Under the pieces are notes generated by a model. It saw only the letters and a program-made list of their open reading frames with translations, was not told the origin of the DNA and made no database searches. Of a stretch of 64,000 nucleotides of DNA, positions 1 through 7,610 are shown in pieces; positions within the stretch are counted from its first letter, which is position 1; each line of letters begins with the position of its first letter. The stretch is from Streptomyces cavernae. GTDB lineage: Bacteria > Actinomycetota > Actinomycetes > Streptomycetales > Streptomycetaceae. The position numbers and the translations under genes were made by a program. The DNA lies in contig NZ_ML137710.1 of assembly GCF_004023625.1 (NCBI RefSeq), positions 1-64,000 of the forward strand. The letters are read 5' to 3'.

Positions 1-166
1 GCTCGTACACGCCGACTGCCATCGGCAGCACCACGAGGCCCATGACAGGAGGACCGGACGCAAAGCAAACGCGCCCGTGGGTTCTGCTTGAGCCGTATGC
101 GGGGACGACCCGCACGTACGGTTCTGAGGGGGCCGGGGACCCGGTGACGGGCCCCGGCCACCCGAC
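1..166 (+). mobile_element. 3' end of a group II intron (domains V and VI), rest off the left edge
   Basis: Positions 90-124 fold as a group II intron domain V. An 8-bp lower stem carries the AGC triad at 91-93, a two-base CG bulge lies on the 3' side, and a 6-bp upper stem closes a small loop. Domain VI follows: GGG 128-130 and GGCCGGGG 131-138 pair with CCCCGGCC 152-159 and CCC 161-163, leaving A160 bulged as the expected branch point. The intron should end in GAC at 164-166, seven bases past the bulged A. The reverse transcriptase/maturase would lie upstream, outside the window. The downstream sequence resumes a tnpB reading frame at 167, so the intron interrupts that gene. Confidence 0.85.
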
Positions 167-1387
167 AACCTTGCCGTGGAGCAGCACGCGCACTGGAAGC
201 CGGGCCGGAGGTCCGCGCCCGGGTTTGCCGAGCAGTGCCGCCAGCTGACCGAGGCCCGGCGTGACGACGCATGGCTGCGTGCGGGGAACGCGGATGTGCG
301 GCAGCAGGCACTGAAGGACTTCGCGAAGGCCAAGAACGCACGCTTCACTTCCGGGTTCGGTGAGCCGACCTGGCGCAAGAAGTTCCGGCACGAGGGCTTT
401 CGCGTCATCGGTAGCGACCGTGTGCCCGAGTACCACGAGGACGGTTCGCCGAAGCTGAACGCGAAGACCGGCAAGCAGGTCATGGGCCGGTCCGTCGTGG
501 TGCGCAAGCTGAACCGGCGGTGGGCTCGGGTGAAGGTGCCCGGCTGCGGCTGGGTCCGGTTCCGTCTCAGCGTGAAGGGCAAGGGCGCGAAGCTGCCGGA
601 GGCGAAGACGTTCCGGGTCACCTTCCGAGGCGGGCAGTGGCATGTGGCTTTCGCCGTCGTCCCTGAGCCGATCCCGGCGCCGGGCACGGGCGAGGCCATC
701 GGCATCGACCGGGGTGTCACGATCACCGCTGCTTTGTCGGACGGGAGGAAGCTGAACTGCCCGCAGCTCACCTCCCGGGAACGGGCACGGATCCGCAAGC
801 ATCAGCGGCGGGCGGCCCGAGCGAAGAAGGGCAGCCCGCAGAAAGCGGCCGAGTACGCGAAGGTGGCCAAGCTCAAGGTGCGGGAGGCGAACCGTCGTAA
901 GGACTGGTGCGAGAAGACCAGCACCATGCTCGCCCGCTCCTATGACCTGGTGCGGTTCGAGAAGCTGAATATCAAGAACATGACTCGCTCCGCGAAGGGA
1001 ACCGAGCAGCAGCCCGGCAGGAACGTGGCACAGAAGGCCGGCCTGAACCGCGCTGTCCTCGCACAGGGCTGGGGCCTGCTCCGCCGGCGCACCGAACACA
1101 AAGCCCCCGGCCGGGTCGAAGACGTGCCCGCCCCCTACACCAGCCTGCGGTGCAGTGCCTGCGGATGGATCGACAAGAACTCGCGCAAGAGCCAAGCCGA
1201 GTTCATCTGTTCCTTCTGCGGCTTCACCTGCAACGCGGACACCAACGCCAGCATCAACGTCGCGGCAGGACAGGGCGGGATCCCCCGCCCCCGGCGAGCA
1301 GCCGGTGCCGGAGGAGTGACAGCGGCCACCAGCCGTTCGAGCACCCGTGAACCTCAGCCCATATCGGCTGGAATCCCCCTCTTTTGA
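167..1387 (+). CDS. tnpB: TnpB (IS605 OrfB) RNA-guided nuclease, 3' exon only
   Basis: TnpB is the RuvC-like, omega-RNA-guided nuclease of IS200/IS605 elements. The frame resumes directly after the intron as NLAVEQHAHWKPGRRSAPG, an internal TnpB motif, so about 40 N-terminal residues lie in an upstream exon. A GTG at 176 could only give a truncated protein. The RuvC residues are present: Asp in GIDRGV (707-709), Glu in RFEKLNI (959-961) and Asp in NADTNASINV (1238-1240). A CxxC...CxxC zinc ribbon lies between the last two. No frameshift is visible. No TnpA is in the window. The C-terminal region probably overlaps the omega-RNA scaffold, as is known for the family. Whether protein is made depends on splicing of the intron. 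Confidence 0.88.
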   Translation, partial: NLAVEQHAHWKPGRRSAPGFAEQCRQLTEARRDDAWLRAGNADVRQQALKDFAKAKNARFTSGFGEPTWRKKFRHEGFRVIGSDRVPEYHEDGSPKLNAKTGKQVMGRSVVVRKLNRRWARVKVPGCGWVRFRLSVKGKGAKLPEAKTFRVTFRGGQWHVAFAVVPEPIPAPGTGEAIGIDRGVTITAALSDGRKLNCPQLTSRERARIRKHQRRAARAKKGSPQKAAEYAKVAKLKVREANRRKDWCEKTSTMLARSYDLVRFEKLNIKNMTRSAKGTEQQPGRNVAQKAGLNRAVLAQGWGLLRRRTEHKAPGRVEDVPAPYTSLRCSACGWIDKNSRKSQAEFICSFCGFTCNADTNASINVAAGQGGIPRPRRAAGAGGVTAATSRSSTREPQPISAGIPLF

Positions 1388-1395
1388 GAGGGGGA
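1374..1395 (+). repeat. Subterminal hairpin at the right end of the tnpB element
   Basis: TCCCCCTC (1374-1381) and GAGGGGGA (1388-1395) form a perfect 8-bp stem over a 6-base loop that contains the tnpB stop codon. IS200/IS605 ends carry subterminal hairpins recognised by TnpA, and the same region forms the 3' part of the omega RNA. The element end is probably just beyond, near 1396-1405. Confidence 0.6.
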
Positions 1396-1410
1396 GGATG
1401 TCAAGCCTTT

Positions 1411-1575
1411 GACTCGGACACCGTCGAAGCGGGTCGGGTCGGCGATCAGCAACTGGTGGCCGGTCGCCGGGACGGCGTCATTGACGGTGTGCCAGGACAC
1501 CCCGAGCCCGGCCGGCCGACGACTTTCAAGCCGAGGTCATCCAGCCGGCAGAACGTCGTCGGGTCAGCAGGGTCG
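1411..1575 (-). pseudogene. Remnant of an ISL3-family transposase
   Basis: Read on the minus strand, 1411-1505 encodes LGVSWHTVNDAVPATGHQLL followed by IADPTRFDGVRV, an internal motif of ISL3-type DDE transposases (HTH region before the first catalytic Asp). A second short piece resembling FCRLDDLGL lies at about 1530-1570, apparently in another frame. The conserved continuation is missing: the reading is cut at the edge of the tnpB element. It is a decayed insertion sequence that served as target or neighbour of the later insertion. Assignment rests on motif memory. Confidence 0.5.
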
Positions 1576-1580
1576 GTTGA

Positions 1581-1949
1581 TCAAGTGCGGTCGTGGAGCG
1601 TGACCTGGTAGCCGTCGGGGTCGGCGAAGGTGAAGGTCCGACCGAAGGGACCGTCGATCGGTGCGGAGACGATGGTGTGACCGTCGGCGGCGAGCGCGTC
1701 GTGGATGGCCTGGACGTCGGTGGCGTGGAGCCAGATCGCGGCACCGATGCCGGGCTGAGCGACGGATGCGAGGTCCGTGCCGGGAATGATGTCGCGGACT
1801 GCGAACGCGATCGGCTTCGTCTCGAAGACGACGGCGTGCGGAGGTCCGGCCGGCGAGCGGACGAGGCCCAGGTACTGCTCGTAGAACGCCTGCGAAGCGT
1901 CGAGGTCGCGCACTTGGAGCGAGATGAAGTCGGGGCCGGTGGCGGGCAT
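1581..1949 (-). CDS. VOC-superfamily protein (glyoxalase/bleomycin-resistance fold)
   Basis: A 122-residue protein with the two beta-alpha-beta-beta-beta modules of the vicinal oxygen chelate superfamily. It opens with FISLQVRDLDASQAFYEQYLGL and closes with FTFADPDGYQVTLHD, both typical. Members bind a metal and act as lyases, dioxygenases or drug-sequestering proteins; the substrate here cannot be told. The start ATG at 1949 is 20 bases from a palindromic operator shared with the divergent MarR gene. Control by that MarR protein is therefore likely, for example release on binding an electrophile or drug. Confidence 0.85.
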   Translation of the reverse strand: MPATGPDFISLQVRDLDASQAFYEQYLGLVRSPAGPPHAVVFETKPIAFAVRDIIPGTDLASVAQPGIGAAIWLHATDVQAIHDALAADGHTIVSAPIDGPFGRTFTFADPDGYQVTLHDRT

Positions 1950-1968
1950 GATGACGTTCCTTCGTTTC

Positions 1969-2014
1969 GTGTCAGTTTTCTGACACGCAGCAACCTATGT
2001 CAGAATGCTGACAT
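1969..2014. promoter_or_regulatory. Two palindromic operators between the VOC and MarR genes
   Basis: GTGTCAG-TTTT-CTGACAC (1969-1986) and ATGTCAG-AATG-CTGACAT (1997-2014) are perfect inverted repeats with 7-base arms and 4-base spacers, centred 28 bp apart. They share the core TGTCAG-N4-CTGACA. The second covers the first two bases of the marR start codon, so a bound repressor would block both divergent promoters. No Shine-Dalgarno sequence precedes that ATG, which suggests a leaderless marR transcript. Confidence 0.75.
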
Positions 2015-2471
2015 GGGTCAAGAAGGGGTCGGCGTCGACCTGGAGACGTCACTGGGCTACCTGCTCAAAGAAGTGTCGAGCGCCCTCCGCGCGGCCATGG
2101 AGGAAGTGCTGCGGCCGCTCGGGATGAGCGTGACGCACTACTCCTGCCTCGAGCTGCTGGCGCAACGACCGGGCTTGTCGAACTCCGAGCTCGCGCGAGG
2201 CGCGTTCGTGACACGGCAGACGATGAACGTGCTACTCCAGGCCCTGGAGCGAGACGGCTATGTGACCAGGCCCGCGGAGGCACCCGTCGGGAAGGTGCTT
2301 CCCACGCGGCTCACGCCTCGCGGCCGACGGAGCCTCGAGAAGGCGAGCGCAGCCGTCCGGTCCGTCGAGGCCAGAATGCTGGCCGGTCTGACCGAGACCG
2401 AGCAGTCAGACGCGTTCCGGATCCTGCAGAGCATGATCCGTTCCCTGCGCGGTGACAACGAGGGTGCATAG
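2013..2471 (+). CDS. MarR-family transcriptional regulator
   Basis: The product has 152 residues and one winged-helix DNA-binding domain. The recognition region is in GLSNSELARGAFVTRQTMNVLLQALERDGYVTR, and the wing is followed by LTPRGRRSLEKA. The frame is open far upstream, but the ATG at 2013 is chosen because everything before it is antisense to the VOC gene. The ATG lies inside an operator palindrome, so autorepression is very likely. It is divergent from the VOC gene, a common MarR/target pairing. The ligand is unknown. Confidence 0.88.
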   Translation: MGQEGVGVDLETSLGYLLKEVSSALRAAMEEVLRPLGMSVTHYSCLELLAQRPGLSNSELARGAFVTRQTMNVLLQALERDGYVTRPAEAPVGKVLPTRLTPRGRRSLEKASAAVRSVEARMLAGLTETEQSDAFRILQSMIRSLRGDNEGA

Positions 2472-2559
2472 CTCGTTCCGCGGCCCACGTCTCGTCGCGC
2501 TCGGACAGGAGTGCAGCCGAGCCTGAAATCCGCGTCCGCGACCTCGAAAACCGACAGCC

Positions 2560-3069
2560 ATGCGCGAGCGTGACGAAGTGGGACGTCTGGTGAGTTCGAT
2601 CGATAAGGCAATCTGCTGGAGTGGCCCCGCGGTTATCATTCTCTTTACGCTCGGGCGAGCTGAAGCACGCCTGCGGGAGAGTGAGTTCGAATTGGCCGGG
2701 ATGCGCCCGGATTCGGTTGAGACGTTTCCGATCTCCGCTGATCCAGGGGGGAGGCAAGCGGTCGTCCGGGAGTATGATCTCACCTTCGATGACGTCGGCC
2801 GGGAATTCGTCCCTTACCTGCGACAGTGTCTGCGGAAAGCTGCCGAGCGCGCGGATGGAATTGCATGGTCGGCGTTCGAGGGGGTCTTCCATTTCGATCA
2901 CCTCTTCACCGAGGACGTCGCGGACAAGATCTACGGCTATTGCGTGAAGGGGGACGAACCAGTCGTTGTATGGGACCACGAGAGCCTGAGGAGCGGTCGG
3001 TGGAAGGACGGGGTCAGGGGAGTCCGATCCGTTCTGGAGTCCGCCTACCCGCTGGGTGAGCCTGAGTGA
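2560..3069 (+). CDS. Hypothetical protein, first gene of a three-ORF operon
   Basis: I do not recognise this 169-residue protein. It has no clear signal peptide; a short hydrophobic stretch (SGPAVIILFTLG, about residues 21-32) is more likely a buried strand than a membrane anchor. The C-terminal half is acidic and mixed alpha/beta (FDDVGREFVPYLRQCLRKAAE, YCVKGDEPVVVWDHESLR). The ATG at 2560 has no good ribosome site, so the start is uncertain. The next ORF begins 6 bases after the stop, so it is probably cotranscribed with the two that follow. Function unknown. Confidence 0.55.
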   Translation: MRERDEVGRLVSSIDKAICWSGPAVIILFTLGRAEARLRESEFELAGMRPDSVETFPISADPGGRQAVVREYDLTFDDVGREFVPYLRQCLRKAAERADGIAWSAFEGVFHFDHLFTEDVADKIYGYCVKGDEPVVVWDHESLRSGRWKDGVRGVRSVLESAYPLGEPE

Positions 3070-3074
3070 CCAGC

Positions 3075-3167
3075 ATGCGAACCACGGAGTTCGGGGACCG
3101 GCTGGTCGGCCTGGCCAGGGAGTTCTCCGAGCGGCGCGGTGTGAGCCAACGGGAGGGGCTGGATTGA
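3075..3167 (+). CDS. 30-residue ORF coupled to the next gene
   Basis: ATG at 3075 opens a 30-codon frame, MRTTEFGDRLVGLAREFSER then RGVSQREGLD. Its TGA (3165-3167) overlaps the ATG of the next gene as TGATG. It starts 6 bases after the stop of the upstream gene. The spacing on both sides suggests a translated linker that couples the two larger genes, or the trimmed N-terminal helix of a larger protein. No family recognised. Confidence 0.4.
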   Translation: MRTTEFGDRLVGLAREFSERRGVSQREGLD

Positions 3168-4366
3168 TGTCGCCAGAGCACAGGGCGGCGAGTGACCTGC
3201 TCACCGCGGATGAGATCGCCCTGCTGCGGCGCGCCCTGTTGGAATGGGGAGGCCCGGCACGGTGCAGCGACGAGCTCGCTGTCGGTATGGGGTTCGCGGG
3301 CCTGCAGGACCTGCTCGACCAGTGCCGCAGGCTGCGTGCCGCACTCGCGGAAGACGCTCCGGTGGCCCCGGTCGACTGGGCGCGCGTGTTGCTGGCCACG
3401 GAGATCGTCTTCGTCAGTGATCTCGCAGGTTCGGGATTCGAGTGGTCCACGACCACGGGCCTGAGCGACGAGTCGAGTCTCCAAACCCTCCGTGCGATCC
3501 AGCGGAAGCTGGCACGCACGGTTCGTCCGTACTACGGAACGGCCGAGCCATCAGCTCGGAACAGGGTTTTGTCCGAGCTGGACCAGTCGACGAGGAATTT
3601 GATTCTTTCAGTCGACGAGGATGGTGCCCCAGGAATTCCGGATGCCGTTCGGGACTTTATCGAAGAAGTTACGTTCGCGGACCCTGAAGACATCTTGTCG
3701 GCATTGCGGGAAGCGCTGGCCGACGACTGGATGGCTCTCCCGGTCTGGGCTCGCAACCTGGCTTACCGGCTCGCCTGCTTGCAGCGCCCCGACGATCCGG
3801 CACTGCTGCGCGAAGCTGCAGCCGACCTTCTCTCTTTCGGTCCCGATTGGGACGAGACTGCGGAAGCTCTGAAGGCGCGCGCCGCAGAATTGGAATCGCA
3901 ATCCAAGTGTGGGTTCTCCGAGACAGTTTGTGGTGGGCTGTTCGATGCCGGCGGGGTGGTGGACGTGGACTTGGGCCTTCGAGGTCAGGCGGTTGCCCGT
4001 ATCTGCTTCGACGCGACTGTCACAATCCTGACCAGCGCGGATTGTGAACTGCGTATCGAGACGGAGGCGGTTATCCAGGTTTCCACCGAGGAACATGTGG
4101 CGTTCGATCCGCAGTCCCCGGCGGCCGCGGCGGCTCATCTCGTCCGACTTGCCCGTGACGTGATCACTGAGGCTCATGTAGGAGAAGGCGGGGATCTCGT
4201 CGTCGCATTTGAAAGCGGCATGAACCTGACCGTCCGGGCGGATGACGCTTACGAAGCATGGGGGCTTGTCGGGCCTGGGGGAAGACGAGTGATCTGCATG
4301 CCGGGAGGCGAGGTCGGAGTGTGGAGTGACGATGGGACTTCTGATGTCCGTGATTCGTTCCACTGA
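3167..4366 (+). CDS. Multidomain hypothetical protein with DUF6188-like C-terminus
   Basis: A 399-residue protein starting at ATG 3167, which is preceded by GGGAGGGG and overlaps the stop of the small ORF. Three parts can be seen. Residues about 1-115 resemble a helical domain common in Streptomyces (SDELAVGMGF, DWARVLLATEIVFVSDLAGSG). Residues about 115-240 are helical and acidic. Residues about 245-399 form a beta-rich domain ending EAWGLVGPGGRRVICMPGGE, which recalls DUF6188 proteins. DUF6188-type proteins often sit in immunity-like or orphan contexts, so this may be a fused protein of that kind. The function is unknown and the family call is from memory. Confidence 0.6.
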   Translation: MSPEHRAASDLLTADEIALLRRALLEWGGPARCSDELAVGMGFAGLQDLLDQCRRLRAALAEDAPVAPVDWARVLLATEIVFVSDLAGSGFEWSTTTGLSDESSLQTLRAIQRKLARTVRPYYGTAEPSARNRVLSELDQSTRNLILSVDEDGAPGIPDAVRDFIEEVTFADPEDILSALREALADDWMALPVWARNLAYRLACLQRPDDPALLREAAADLLSFGPDWDETAEALKARAAELESQSKCGFSETVCGGLFDAGGVVDVDLGLRGQAVARICFDATVTILTSADCELRIETEAVIQVSTEEHVAFDPQSPAAAAAHLVRLARDVITEAHVGEGGDLVVAFESGMNLTVRADDAYEAWGLVGPGGRRVICMPGGEVGVWSDDGTSDVRDSFH

Positions 4367-4382
4367 CCCCGACCGCATATCC

Positions 4383-4415
4383 GAAGCCCCGCCAGGTGCG
4401 TCCTGGCGGGGCTTC
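4383..4415. terminator. Bidirectional hairpin terminator
   Basis: GAAGCCCCGCCAGG (4383-4396) and CCTGGCGGGGCTTC (4402-4415) form a perfect 14-bp stem with a 5-base loop, 17 bases after the stop of the upstream gene. It lies between convergent genes and can serve both strands. Confidence 0.85.
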
Positions 4416-4503
4416 TGTCCGGGTAGTGGCCGATGGCGCGGACGGGGCGGCGTGTGCCGGCGCGGTGTCGGGGTGCGCCGCCCTTGGGCGGGATGAGTGT
4501 CCT

Positions 4504-5178
4504 TCAGAGGCTGCGCGCGGTGATGTCGCCGTAGGCGGTGGTGGCTTGGATGTTCAGGCCGGCGGCGGCGCCGTCGCTGTTGTTGAGTGAGTTGTGGATC
4601 CGGCCGTAGGACGTGCCGGCGTCCAGGGAGGCGGAGACTCCGGCGGCGGCGCCGACCGAGATTGCGCCGTGCTCGGTGCGCAGCGTCACTGTGCCGCGCA
4701 GGGCCTCGGCGATGCGGATGTCGCCCTTTTGGGTGCTGATCTGCGCGGGGCCGCCCAGCCGGCCGACCTCGACGTCCCCGGCCAGGACGGCCAGGCGGGC
4801 GCCTGCGGTCTCGTCGAGCTTGACCTGGCCGTGGGCGCCGTCGATGGCGACGTCGCCGAGCCGTCCGACTCCCCGGAACTCGGCGCCGGCCGACTTCGCG
4901 TCGATGCGGGAGCCGGCGGGCAGTTGGACGGTCACCTCGACCGAGCCGGACGGGCCCAGGATCCGGTTCTTCGTCGCCGCCGTGGCCGTGATCCGCAGCG
5001 TGCCGTCGGCGTATTCGACCGTGGTCTGCTCGGCCAGCTTCACGTCCCGCCCCTTGGAGGGGTCCACGGGCCGGACCTCGACCGCGGTGTCGGCCCGGTC
5101 GGCTGCGATGACCTGCACCCGTCCGGCCTGGATGTCGAGGACGGCGGCGATCGGGGCGGGGGTGGCGAACTTCTGCAT
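4504..5178 (-). CDS. DUF4097-family beta-solenoid protein
   Basis: A 224-residue protein made of short repeated beta strands (GDVEVGRLGGPAQISTQKGD, GTVTLRTEHGAISV, TTAYGDITARSL), the DUF4097 pattern of a right-handed beta-helix adhesin-like fold. There is no signal peptide, so it is probably cytoplasmic. Two ATG codons are adjacent (5181 and 5178). The second is favoured because the AGGAG ribosome site (complement of 5185-5189) is then 6 bases away. Family members usually follow an HTH or antitoxin-like regulator gene, which is absent here. The upstream region carries many TTGCA motifs that may be that regulator's sites. Confidence 0.8.
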   Translation of the reverse strand: MQKFATPAPIAAVLDIQAGRVQVIAADRADTAVEVRPVDPSKGRDVKLAEQTTVEYADGTLRITATAATKNRILGPSGSVEVTVQLPAGSRIDAKSAGAEFRGVGRLGDVAIDGAHGQVKLDETAGARLAVLAGDVEVGRLGGPAQISTQKGDIRIAEALRGTVTLRTEHGAISVGAAAGVSASLDAGTSYGRIHNSLNNSDGAAAGLNIQATTAYGDITARSL

Positions 5179-5222
5179 CATGCTCTCCTCTGGCTCGTCG
5201 TTTCGAACACTGGAAACGCTAC

Positions 5223-5346
5223 GTTGCGTTCCTGAAGTCCGCAACAAGCTCGTTGCATCACATCGCAATTAGTGCAGTTCACAGGCTAGATATTGTTGCA
5301 ATAGTCCCCGTTTAATGCAATGAACATCAGCGCGATCGTTGCAATG
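5223..5346. promoter_or_regulatory. Cluster of TTGCA-type inverted repeats upstream of the DUF4097 gene
   Basis: Several related elements lie in about 120 bases: GCAAC-AAGCTC-GTTGC (5241-5256), TTGC-N8-GCAA (5253-5268), ATTG-TTG-CAAT (about 5293-5303), ATGCAATG (about 5335) and GTTGCAATG (5339-5347). The density is unusual for this G+C-rich DNA. They probably bind the regulator of the DUF4097 gene, but no regulator gene is adjacent. Confidence 0.4.
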
Positions 5347-5394
5347 ATTCGAGGTGAAAGCTATGCCTTGGCGTCCTGGACCGCGGAGCAGGCC

Positions 5395-6552
5395 TCAGCG
5401 GACCTTGCGGCTGCGCACGATGAGCCAGATCAGGTACGGCGCGCCGACCGCCGCCGTGAGTACGCCCACCGGCACCTCCGTCGGCGAGAACAGCCGTCGT
5501 GCCAGCAGGTCGGCCAGGACGACGATCACCGCGCCCAGCAACGCCGAGGACACCAGCGGGATCTGCGCCGTACGGGTCAGGCGGCGGGCGATCTGCGGGG
5601 CCAGCAGGGCCACGAAGTCGACGGGACCGGCCGCGCCCGTCGCCACCGAGGCGAGGACCACGCCCAGCAGTGTGAGACCGAGCCGCACCCGGCCCAGCCG
5701 CACCCCCAACGCGACCGCGGTGTCGTCGTCGAGCCCCGCCATCCGCTGGGCGTGCATGGCCCACGCCACGGCGGGCGCGAGCACCAGCAGCGACCAGCCG
5801 AGCGGCGCGGCCTCCGCCCAGCCGCGACCGTTCAGCGAACCCGTCATCCAGATCTGCGCCTGCTGGGCCACCAGATAGTCGCCCTTGGTCATGAGGAGCG
5901 AGGTGACCGAGCGGAGCGCGATCGCGATCCCGATGCCGATCAGGACGAACCGTGAGGCGTGCAGCCCGCCGCGCCAGGCGAAGACGTACACGAGCAGAGC
6001 GGCGAGGACGCCGCCGGCGACCGAAAGGTAGGGCAGGACGGCGTACGACGTGACCCCGAAGGTCATCGCGCCCACGGTCAACGCGCCCGCGCCCTGGCTG
6101 ATGCCGATGACGTCGGGGCTGGCCAGCGGATTGCGGGACACGGTCTGGATGAGGCCGCCCGCCACCCCGAAGGCGGCGCCGACCAGCAGCCCGACGACCA
6201 GCCGGGGCTCGCGCAGGGTGCCGACGACCAGTTCGTCGGGGGACGGCTGCCCGAGCACGACCTTCAGCGCCTCCACCGGGGAGACGAAGCTCTCGCCCAC
6301 GCACAGGTAGGCCAGGCTCGTCATCGCGAGGACGAGGCCCAGCGCCACGGCGGTGAGCAGTGCCCTGCGGTGGACCAGGAGCGAGAGGCGGCCCGAGCCC
6401 GGACGCACCAGCCCGTACCCGGCGGGCCGTGTCCCATCTGCGCGTGTTCCGCCGGCCCCTGTTCCGTCAGCCCGTGTCCCGCCGGCCTGTGTTCCGGCGG
6501 TCCCGGGCGGGGTGGAGCCGGGCCGGGTGGGCCCGGGTGCCGTGGAGGTCAC
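5395..6552 (-). CDS. FecCD-family iron-siderophore ABC permease (second of pair)
   Basis: A 385-residue permease. The start is GTG at 6552, overlapping the stop of the preceding permease by GTGA. The family's conserved motifs are present: VGALLVGAAFGVAGGLIQTV-like segment, NPLASPDVIGISQGAGA and GPVDFVALLAPQIARRL, with about nine membrane segments. The first 60 residues are an unusual low-complexity tail built from AGGTRADGT repeats, absent from typical family members (about 330 residues). Together with its partner it would form the membrane pore of a Fe3+-siderophore importer. No cognate ATPase or binding protein is encoded in the window. Confidence 0.9.
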   Translation of the reverse strand: MTSTAPGPTRPGSTPPGTAGTQAGGTRADGTGAGGTRADGTRPAGYGLVRPGSGRLSLLVHRRALLTAVALGLVLAMTSLAYLCVGESFVSPVEALKVVLGQPSPDELVVGTLREPRLVVGLLVGAAFGVAGGLIQTVSRNPLASPDVIGISQGAGALTVGAMTFGVTSYAVLPYLSVAGGVLAALLVYVFAWRGGLHASRFVLIGIGIAIALRSVTSLLMTKGDYLVAQQAQIWMTGSLNGRGWAEAAPLGWSLLVLAPAVAWAMHAQRMAGLDDDTAVALGVRLGRVRLGLTLLGVVLASVATGAAGPVDFVALLAPQIARRLTRTAQIPLVSSALLGAVIVVLADLLARRLFSPTEVPVGVLTAAVGAPYLIWLIVRSRKVR

Positions 6553-7547
6553 GCCACCACCCCCCTGCGGCGCACCAGAGCCACCAGGAACGGCACCCCG
6601 ACCAGTGCCGTCATCACCCCGGCCGGTACCTCGCCGGGCGGGAAGACGACCCTCCCGAGGGTGTCGGACAGCAGCAGCATCACCGGCCCGAGCAGTGCCG
6701 CCATCGGCAGCACCCAGCGGTGCGCGGAGCCCACGACCGCCCGGGCCAGGTGCGGGACCGCGAGTCCGACGAAGGCGAGCGGACCGGCCGCCGCGACGCC
6801 CACCCCGGTGAGGATCGTGGCGCCGAGCCCGCCCACGACACGGATGATCGCGACCCGCTGCCCCAGCCCCCGCGCCACGTCGTCCCCCAGCGCCAGCGCG
6901 TCCAGACCGCGGGCGACGGACAGCACCAGCACCGCGCCCACCAGCAGGAACGGCCACACCTGCGCCACGATCTCGGCGTCCCGCCCGGCCAGCGAACCCA
7001 CCTGCCAGAAGCGGAACTCGTCCAATGCGGAGGCCTTGGTGGTGAGCACGGCGGTGGTCACGGAAACCAGCAGCGCGTTGATCGCGGCCCCACCGAGGGC
7101 CAGCTTCACCGGAGTCGCACCTCCGCGCCCGCTGGTGGCGATCGCGTACACCGCCACCGAAGCGATGCCGGCCCCGGCGAAGGCGAACCACACGTACCCG
7201 GTCAGCGTGTGCACACCGGCGAAGGCGATCGCCAGCACCACGCCCACCGAGGCACCCTGGCTGATGCCGAGGACACCCGGGTCGGCGATCGGGTTGCGGG
7301 TGATGCCCTGGAGCACGGTTCCGGCCAGCGCCAGCCCCGCGCCGACCATCACCCCGACGAGCGTGCGCGGCACCCGCAGCCCCCGTACGACGTCGGCGTC
7401 GGCGCTGTGACCGCCGCTTCCGCTCAGCAGGGCTTCGAGGACGGCGCTCGGCGCGATCGCGCGGGCGCCGACGGCGAGACTCAGCAGGACCGCGAGCAGC
7501 AGGGCCAGAACGGCCGCCACCACCGCGACGGGACGTCTGGCCGGCAT
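6549..7547 (-). CDS. FecCD-family iron-siderophore ABC permease (first of pair)
   Basis: A 332-residue polytopic protein of normal family length. It has an N-terminal membrane segment, then RGLRVPRTLVGVMVGAGLAL, NPIADPGVLGISQGASVG and GPLAFVGLAVPHLARAVVG, the last being the cytoplasmic loop that contacts the ATPase. It is the first gene of a two-gene operon and its stop overlaps the next start. Transport of a ferric siderophore is the family role; the specific siderophore cannot be told. No clear iron-box palindrome was found upstream; a tandem repeat lies there instead. Confidence 0.92.
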   Translation of the reverse strand: MPARRPVAVVAAVLALLLAVLLSLAVGARAIAPSAVLEALLSGSGGHSADADVVRGLRVPRTLVGVMVGAGLALAGTVLQGITRNPIADPGVLGISQGASVGVVLAIAFAGVHTLTGYVWFAFAGAGIASVAVYAIATSGRGGATPVKLALGGAAINALLVSVTTAVLTTKASALDEFRFWQVGSLAGRDAEIVAQVWPFLLVGAVLVLSVARGLDALALGDDVARGLGQRVAIIRVVGGLGATILTGVGVAAAGPLAFVGLAVPHLARAVVGSAHRWVLPMAALLGPVMLLLSDTLGRVVFPPGEVPAGVMTALVGVPFLVALVRRRGVVA

Positions 7548-7610
7548 GGAGCTCCACGAGGATGTTCGGAAGGACTGAACGTCGGGACGGACGTACAGAG
7601 TGTCGGAATT

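Noticed and set aside
3442..4047. Overlapping plus- and minus-strand ORFs within the DUF6188-like gene
   Set aside because: Shadows; the main frame has consistent third-position G/C and domain-like sequence.
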